Positions 57,982 through 64,000 of a stretch of 64,000 bases of DNA are shown one piece after another. The first letter of the stretch is position 1. Every line of letters starts with the position of its first letter. The stretch comes from Salvia splendens (Eukaryota; Streptophyta; Magnoliopsida; Lamiales; Lamiaceae): contig NC_056039.1 in the NCBI RefSeq assembly GCF_004379255.2, positions 28,781,883-28,845,882 of the forward strand, read 5' to 3'. The notes under the pieces are model-generated. The model saw only the letters and a program-made list of their open reading frames with translations. It did not search any database and was not told the DNA's origin. The translations under genes were made by a program, and so were the position numbers.

Positions 57982-59891
57982 GGGCATTAGCAATGGGGCG
58001 CCCTAAGACGCGCCACGTCAGCAGTTTTATCCTCCTTCCTCCCCACCTGCAGTGGGGCGCCCTAAGGCGCGCCATGTCATCATTTTTTTAATATTTACAA
58101 AATCCATACGAATTTAAAAAAAAATAATACATTAAAATACGAATTTCAAAAACTTCATTTCATTTAATAAAAATTAATACATTACAATGCGAATTAAAAA
58201 AAACGCAAACTCAGCGACGGCGGTTACGAGCCCACACTTCTTCAATCATGTCGCTCATGAGCTGCGCATGCTCCTGTTGGTTGCGCATTGAGGCATGTCT
58301 AGATAGAACCTCTTCGAAGCCTAACGGTAACCCTCTATCGGGTGTGTCGGTCGATGTGCCGGAAGAGCTAGATGCACGGTCGTCTTCATTCCAGTCGGTG
58401 ATGCTTCCGCCTTCACTCTCGACTATCATGTTGTGCATGATTATGCACGCATATATGACATCGGCGATGACTTCCTTGTACCAGAAACGAGCCTGCCCTT
58501 TCACAATTGCCCACCGTGATTGGAGCACCCCAAATGCCCGCTCGACATCCTTCCGCGCCGCCTCCTGCTTTTGCGCAAATAAAACTCTCTTCTCACCAAT
58601 TGGGCAGCTGACCGTCTTTAGGAAAACTGGCCACCGTGGGTAGATGTCATCGGCCAAGTAGTACCCATATGGTATTGGCGTCTATTGGCAGTGAACTCGA
58701 TGGCCGGGCCGTTGCCGTTACATTGGTCGGTGAAGAGGGTGGACGAGTTGAGGACATTGATGTCGTTGTTCGACTCGGCTACGCCGAAGTAAGCATGCCA
58801 GATCCAGAGCCGATGGTCAGCGACGACTTCGAGGATCATCGTCGGGTGGCTGCCCTTGTATCCACTTGTGAATTGGCCTCTCCACGCCGTCGGACAATTC
58901 TTCCACTCCCAGTGCATACAGTCGATGCTCCCGAGCATCCCGGGAAACCCGTACGCCCTCTCGTGCATCTGCATCAGACCCTGGCAATCAGTGGCTGTCG
59001 GCTTGCGCAAATATGTGTCGCCATAGGCCTCTACTATCCCCCGACAAAAGCTCTTCAGACACTCGCGGCCTGTAGTCTCCCCACAGTGGAGGTACTCGTC
59101 AAAAAGGTCCGCCGTGGTGCCGTATGCCAACTGACGAATAGCAGTCGTGCACTTTTGCAATGATGTAAGGTCGGGTTTCCCGATGCCGTCCTCCCGAAAC
59201 GTGAAGTATTCATCACGTGAAGACAATGTACGAACAATGCTGAGAAAAAGGTACCTCGACATTCTAAACCGGCAGCGGAAAACAGTCGGGCCCCATCGCG
59301 GTTGATCGGCAAAATAGCCTTCAACCAGACGTCTGTGAGCTTCCTGGTGGTCGCGTCGGACATACGACCTATGTCGAATAGGCCAATGGACTTGCTCAGC
59401 TGCCGCCGCGGCCTCCGCCTCCTTCTCGCGCTGCATTCATAGCATGCCGCCATGGCCTCTTCAACGCCTGCATCTAATGCTTCGTCAAGCGAACCACCGG
59501 ATTCAGACGAACTAGAACTATTGGTGTCGCCGAGATTCATTTTGGTTGGATGTAGAGAGAGAATATGTAAAGAAATAGTCGATATGTTCGTATGCACAAC
59601 TGAATGAGAAACGAGATTTAAATAGAAAATCAAAACCGCGTGTCATCGTCCGCGTTGATCGTTCGCGACCTCCACAATGGGGCGGACGGTGACCATCGTC
59701 CGCGGCCATCGTCCGCGGCAGCCGCAATGGGGCGGACGATGGCCATCGTCCGCGCTATCCTCCGCGACTGAAGTATAGGGTGCGGCTATCGTCCGCGCCC
59801 CATGGCACGTACCCGCAATGAGTGCGGACGATGGATGGCGCGGACGATGCGCGCCATCGGGCGTGCCATCGTCCGCCCATTGCGGATGCTC
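57982..59891 (-). mobile_element. PIF/Harbinger element with near-complete transposase
   Basis: 1,910 bp, ends GGGCATTAGCAATGG and CCATTGCGGATGCTC, with TTA on both sides (57979-57981 and 59892-59894). The right subterminal region (59640-59885) carries about ten copies of GCGGACGATGG or its complement. No Myb-like ORF is present, the opposite of copies A-D. Confidence 0.92.
58211..59540 (-). pseudogene. PIF/Harbinger DDE transposase, two frameshifts
   Basis: Start MNLGDTNSSSSSESGG at 59540. The frame shifts by one near 59437, just before EKEAEAAAAAEQVHW, and again near 58665 (RRQYHMG to MADDIYPRWPVFLK). Domain order: helix-rich N-terminus (YVRRDHQEAHRRL, FRMSRYLFLSIV), a GDTYLRKPTATD linker, then the DDE_4 core. 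The core has GSIDCMHWEWKNCP (first Asp), ESNNDINVL (second Asp) and VERAFGVLQSRWAIV (Glu), with SRHASMRNQQEHAQLMSDMI at the C-terminus. All three catalytic positions are kept, so inactivation rests on the two indels. Stop at 58211. It is probably a recently active element. Confidence 0.88.
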
Positions 59892-59894
59892 TTA

Positions 59895-60215
59895 GCTCGT
59901 GATGGGCTATGGCAATATCAAGTTTCATACATACCCACCACGTTTCAACGGCTGTGCATGTTCTTTCAATCGTCTAAATGAATTATGCTCTACTTATTTC
60001 ATAATAGTACTAGACTACTTACTAGTTATGCTTTCATTCTTTTAGTAGTTATTTTTGTATAAAACATTATATCCTTATATTTTACTTTTACAAAATACTC
60101 TCTATTTATCAAAAAATTACCCATGGTTCTTATATTATTTTAATAAAGTCATTTCGAATCCAGTGTTATGTATAATGGAAGTAATAATGTTTTTAAGGTG
60201 GATAATTCCTTTTGG
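59895..60215. other. Short gene-free spacer
   Basis: AT-rich; nothing recognised before the duplicated block at 60216. Confidence 0.4.
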
Positions 60216-60292
60216 AAGAAAATTTTAATAAATTGTTATAAGTCATCACTTTAGCAAGAAAATTTTAATAAATTGTTATAAGTCATCACTTT
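60216..60292. repeat. 37-bp direct repeat at the broken end of the Gypsy element
   Basis: AAGAAAATTTTAATAAATTG... occurs at 60216-60252 and again at 60256-60292 (40-bp period). The second copy joins straight onto reverse-transcriptase coding sequence. Confidence 0.85.
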
Positions 60293-61190
60293 TGAGGGGT
60301 TTGCCTTGAGTCCGTCCTTTGAAACCCAACAACCCAGAAACTTTCCCGAATCTACCAAAAAGGTACACTTTTGGGGATTAAGTTTGAGGTTGGCTTTCTT
60401 GAGCACATTGAGAGTGGACTTGAGGTTGTGCTCGTACTCCGAAGTGCTTTTGCTTTTGACGACTATATCGTCAACATACACTTCGACCTCCTTTCCAATC
60501 AGGTGCCGAAAAAGCTTGTCTACCATCCTTTGATAAGTGGCTCCGGCATTCTTTAAACCGAATGGCATCTTTTTATAAGCGAAAATGCCGAAATCAGTAA
60601 TGAAGGCCGTTTTTGAAGCGTCAATCTCATCCATTAAAACTTGATGGTATCCTTTGTACAGATCAAGAAAACAAAAAATTTCAAAGCCTATCAAAGCTTC
60701 TACTTTTTTATCTATGTTCGGAAGGGGATAGCAATCTTTGGGACAGTGCTTATTTAGATCGGTGAAATCTATGCACATCCGCCATCCTCCTTCCTTTTTC
60801 TTGATCATGACAGGATTGGCCACCCACGAAGGATACTTCACTTCGAATAACACATCCGCCTTCAATAATTGACGGACTTCGTCATGGATGACTTGACTTC
60901 GTTCTGCCGCAAAGAGTCTTTGCTTCTGTTTTATCGGCCGGACCGAAGGATCAATATTTAACCGATGAGTGATTACCTCGGGGGGCACTCTGGTCATGTC
61001 CAACGGAGACCATGCAAAGACGTCTTTATACTCCTTGAGGAGCTGGATGGTTTTTTTCCCGAAGTAGAGGCGTTCCCGCGAAGCCGATCTTAACCGTTCT
61101 GGATGGATCGTCTTCGTACAGCTGAACTGTCATCGAATTCGGCTCCGGTATGACTTCGGTCATTGCCTCTGACTCCGGCTGCTGTGATTG
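60293..61190 (-). pseudogene. Gypsy reverse transcriptase, truncated and frameshifted
   Basis: The open part (61003 down) reads VPPEVITHRLNIDPSVRPIK, then PSWVANPVMIKKKEGGWRMC, DFTDLNKHCPKDCYPLPNID and FLDLYKGYHQVLM. The catalytic VYVDDIVVKSK and LNPQKCTF follow, ending in KFLGCWVSKDGLKANP where the element is cut. The link to protease (61003-61190) has a stop and a frameshift: one frame reads VQLYEDDPSRTVKIG, the next KTIQLLKEYKDVFAWSPLDM. The last ten codons of the open frame after 60293 are foreign sequence. Confidence 0.85.
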
Positions 61191-63245
61191 CTATGCTTGG
61201 TGGTGCCGATCTGATTGCTCGGCACTTTTAAGCGCAATCTGCAGACACTCTTTTGCTCTCTTTTGATCACCTCGGATGACCGCTATCCCACCTTTAGTGG
61301 GAATCTTGATGGTGAGGTGATAAGTAGAGCAAACGGCCCGAACTGTGTTGAGCCAGTCTCTTCCCAGGATGACGTTGTACGGGGACCGAGCTTTCACCAC
61401 GAAAAACTCAATCATCGTACTGGAGCTAGTAGGCGCTTTCCCCACCGTGATCGGAAGGCTGATAATACCTTCAGGGCGGGTGTCCTCCTGGGCGAAGCTC
61501 TTCAGGGGAAGCGGAGCCGGACTGAGCCGAGCTGGGTCCACTTCTAGTTTGTCGAAGCACTCTTTAAAAAGAATGCTGACTGACGCTCCTGTATCCACAA
61601 ACACCCTGTGGATCAGTTTGTTTGCCACTCCGGCTTGGATGACAATGGCGTCTTGGTGAGGAGAGATGGCCGGGACGGGATCAGCATCCGAGAACGTAAT
61701 CACTTCGTCCTGCTTCAGCCTTTTATGCGTTGGCTCCTCTCGATTGGAGCCTCTGCGCTCTGACTTCAGGGACGACTTGGTCTTCCCGGCAGGGAGAGCG
61801 TCAATAGTCTGGATTACTCCATCATATTGCGGCTCGTCATCGTCTTCGGGATCCGGCTGCCTTTTCGGATCCTGAGGAGCGCAGTTCGCACCTCTCTGCT
61901 TCTTATTCTTCTTTGACTGCTTGCTTTGGTATTTTTTCAATGTCCCTGCCTTCACAAGAACATCGATACCTGCAGCCAAGTTTCTGCAATCCTCGGTATC
62001 GTGACCGTGGTCTTGATGGTAGGAGCAGTAGTTATCCTGGGGTCGGCGCGCGGCTGATTTCGTCATCCGCTTTGGCTTTTCGAACAGGTCAGAGTGCAGT
62101 TCGAAAATTTCCGCTCTCGGCTTGTTCAGCGGTACGAACTGAGCGGGCGGCTTCTCGGGATTGAGACGGGGTCCCAATCTGTCTTGCACCGGAGCCCTTT
62201 GAATTCTTTCAAATGGAGTCCGGCGAGGATGCCCCTGATCGCTATGATCGGGCTTCCTTCTGTCTCCTCGGGACGATGAGCTGTCTAACGACCGTTTGCG
62301 ACGGTCTGCCTCATCGGCCCGGGAGTACTGGTCCGCAATGTCCCACATTTCCTGAGCTGTCTGCGGACCGCACTCAACGAGCTTCCTGTAGAGAGCTCCG
62401 GGCAGGATTCCATTTTGGAATGCCGAGATGACAAGCAGATCGTTGAGATCGTCTACTTGCAGGCATTCCTTGTGGAATCTTGTCATAAAGTCGTTGATTT
62501 TTTCGTCGCGACCTTGACGAATGGAAAGCAGCTGAGCCGAAGTGATTCGGACTTCCGCTTTCTGAAAGAACCTCCTATGGAATGCATCCATTAGATCTCG
62601 GTAAGATCTAATGCTGCCTTGGGGGAGGCTATCGAACCACCTTCTTGCGTTCCCGATGAGCAGCTCGGGAAACAGCTTGCACATGTGGACCTCGTTGAGA
62701 CCCTGGTTCGCCATGTTATATTGATAGCGTCCCAAGAAATCATGAGGATCCACGAGTCCGTCATAGGTTATCGACGGAGTTCGGTAGTTCTGTGGTAGGG
62801 GAGTTCGGGTAATATCGTCCGAGAACGGAGTCCTCAATGCTCCGTACATGGCGAACCCGACATTTCTTCGGTATGGAGGAGATGGAGTTCTCCTGTGATT
62901 CCGGTACCGAGGATTCTTTCTCCTGGAAGACATGACACTACTGCGGTAGTGACTGTCTCGTATGGAGGGAGAGGGAGAATCCGCCGTTTTCGTCTCCGGC
63001 TGCTTTTGGCTTTTTTGCAGGAAGGTTAAGAATTCCTCCTGCTTTTCAGCCAAAAACAGCTTGACAGCCTCGTTCAAATCGGGCTGCTGGGAAGACTCGG
63101 TGTGACGGCTTTTGGAGCGGCTAGTTCCTTCACCGTGAGAACAGGAGGTAGTCTCCCGAGGCTGTTTCCCAGAGCTGCGGGCTGGACTAGCTTCCTCCTG
63201 GTTATCGCGAACGGTGTTACGGGTGTTACGTGATCTGGTACGCAT
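61191..63245 (-). CDS. Gypsy gag-protease polyprotein part
   Basis: 684 residues from ATG 63245. The N-terminus is Arg/Ser-rich (MRTRSRNTRNTVRDNQEE). The gag domain lies at about residues 160-265 (NYRTPSITYDGLVDPHDFLG, RRWFDSLPQGSIRSYRDL). A CxxHx4HxxxxC-like knuckle lies at 406-420 (NYCSYHQDHGHDTEDC). The aspartic protease region lies at about 535-660 with FVDTGASVSILF and VILGRDWLN. The ORF stays open but ends at a TAG where, in full elements, the frame would run on into reverse transcriptase. Confidence 0.85.
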   Translation of the reverse strand: MRTRSRNTRNTVRDNQEEASPARSSGKQPRETTSCSHGEGTSRSKSRHTESSQQPDLNEAVKLFLAEKQEEFLTFLQKSQKQPETKTADSPSPSIRDSHYRSSVMSSRRKNPRYRNHRRTPSPPYRRNVGFAMYGALRTPFSDDITRTPLPQNYRTPSITYDGLVDPHDFLGRYQYNMANQGLNEVHMCKLFPELLIGNARRWFDSLPQGSIRSYRDLMDAFHRRFFQKAEVRITSAQLLSIRQGRDEKINDFMTRFHKECLQVDDLNDLLVISAFQNGILPGALYRKLVECGPQTAQEMWDIADQYSRADEADRRKRSLDSSSSRGDRRKPDHSDQGHPRRTPFERIQRAPVQDRLGPRLNPEKPPAQFVPLNKPRAEIFELHSDLFEKPKRMTKSAARRPQDNYCSYHQDHGHDTEDCRNLAAGIDVLVKAGTLKKYQSKQSKKNKKQRGANCAPQDPKRQPDPEDDDEPQYDGVIQTIDALPAGKTKSSLKSERRGSNREEPTHKRLKQDEVITFSDADPVPAISPHQDAIVIQAGVANKLIHRVFVDTGASVSILFKECFDKLEVDPARLSPAPLPLKSFAQEDTRPEGIISLPITVGKAPTSSSTMIEFFVVKARSPYNVILGRDWLNTVRAVCSTYHLTIKIPTKGGIAVIRGDQKRAKECLQIALKSAEQSDRHHQA

Positions 63246-63318
63246 TTTTGGGGTGGAAAAGGGTCAAAAATTCGTTTTATCACAAATTTTGTTCTCTGTT
63301 TCCCACAGACGGCGCCAG

Positions 63319-64000
63319 TGATGAATCCGCGAATTTCTGATGTTAGTAAATGCTGGTAGAGAATAAAGACTACGACACAAAGAATTTACGTGGTTCGATT
63401 TACTGAAGTAAATCTACGTCCACGGGAAGAAGGGAGGGCAAGATTGTATTGCTTGATCTGGGATTACAGCTTACAACACAGACTTGCTATATGATATTTT
63501 TTCTCTAGAGAGCTTAACCCTTCTCTATCAGATCTAAGTTCTATTTATATATTGAACTAAGATCGTGGCTTGCATCACCACCCTAAGTCGTGGATGTCGT
63601 GTAGGTCATGGCCTAAGATCGTGGATGTAGCGTAGGTCATGGCCTACGATCGTGGCCTGAGTTGACACCACGTGGTAGTGGGTGTGTTGGAAGTTGTGGA
63701 AATCCTGTATGGGTCCACTAACTCCTTGTTCGGTCGAATACTGAGACCGAACTGCTTTGGTTGCCGATCTGAGAGCAGAGCTTGATGCCGACCTGAGAGC
63801 AGAGCTTGATTGGTTGGCTTTTACCGAGCTGTAGGCTGAGGCCGAACTCTTTGGTAATGCCGAACTCATACTCTTCCTTGGGCTTTGGGCTGATGGGCCG
63901 TCATTGCTGTTGGGCTTGTTTAGTACGCACCCCATCACTACCCCCCCCCGAAGGGCGAAGTGAATCACTTCGGCGAAGTGAGTCACTTCGGCATTCTGGA
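63319..64000 (-). repeat. 5' LTR of the Gypsy element (partial)
   Basis: It starts on the plus strand with TGATGAATCCGCG beside the primer site and continues past the window end. It contains a polyadenylation/leader-like AT-rich stretch and repeats such as GCCGATCTGAGAGCAGAGCT (near 63763 and 63788) and GAAGTGAATCACTTCGGC (63957-63990). Confidence 0.75.

Larger units (their letters stand above)
60293..64000 (-). mobile_element. Tat-like Ty3/Gypsy retrotransposon, 3' truncated, 5' LTR leaving the window
   Basis: Minus-strand order from the right edge: 5' LTR (63319 onward), primer site, gag plus protease (61191-63245), reverse transcriptase (to 60293). The element then stops abruptly: RNase H, integrase and the 3' LTR are absent. 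The primer-site region 63302-63318 is the complement of CTGGCGCCGTCTGTGGG, common beside LTRs of plant Tat-type elements (from memory). Confidence 0.85.

Noticed and set aside
61215..62431. Plus-strand ORFs
   Set aside because: Shadows of the minus-strand Gypsy gag-protease frame.

Overview
This is a nuclear window from a flowering plant, most likely a eudicot. Its host genes are intron-rich and plant-specific in type (an OSCA/CSC1 channel, a BC10-like core-2/I-branching glycosyltransferase, an At1g16860-type membrane protein). The sequence between them is a mosaic of plant transposons: Copia and Gypsy LTR elements, PIF/Harbinger, MULE, hAT and Stowaway. A Lamiales source is possible, but nothing in the sequence proves it. 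I see no tRNA, rRNA, CRISPR array or bacterial-type operon.

Layout. 1-153: end of a PIF/Harbinger element. 203-1232: MULE-type MITE with a 9-bp target duplication. 1549-10687: remains of a SOBER1-like acyl-protein thioesterase/carboxylesterase gene. It is split by a young gag-only LTR retrotransposon in an intron (1758-4071) and by an older solo LTR in an exon (4392-9768), which is itself split by a Copia element with identical LTRs (4557-9527). 11278-15096: two Harbinger elements that carry only a Myb/SANT-like ORF. 15226-15834: small intact plant-specific gene of unknown function, directly beside the second Harbinger element. 17013-18966: Harbinger element with an intact 383-residue Myb-like ORF. 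18970-29500: no host gene; it holds a 1.36-kb solo LTR, a second MULE MITE, Stowaway copies and a decayed Myb-only Harbinger element. 29514-30317: Harbinger element with a truncated transposase.

30525-48384 is the gene-rich core. An At1g16860-like gene (+, 4 exons) faces a BC10-like glycosyltransferase gene (-, 9 exons). An hAT MITE and nested Stowaways follow, then an OSCA1-like channel gene (-, 11 coding exons, 772 residues). All three splice into complete open frames.

49200-60200 is again transposon-rich: an hAT remnant with a zf-TTF-like fragment, a Stowaway, an hAT MITE, two small Harbinger derivatives, an AT-rich degenerate tandem array (54085-55195), and a Harbinger element with a nearly complete DDE transposase (57982-59891). 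The right edge (60293-64000) is a truncated Tat-like Gypsy element on the minus strand, with its 5' LTR running off the window.

The most interesting pattern is in the PIF/Harbinger set. At least nine copies share short termini and 3-bp target duplications. Each carries its own short GC-rich motif, repeated in both orientations just inside its ends, and the Myb-like ORF and the transposase sit in different elements. This would fit pairs of DNA-binding proteins and binding sites that diversify together, but that is inference.
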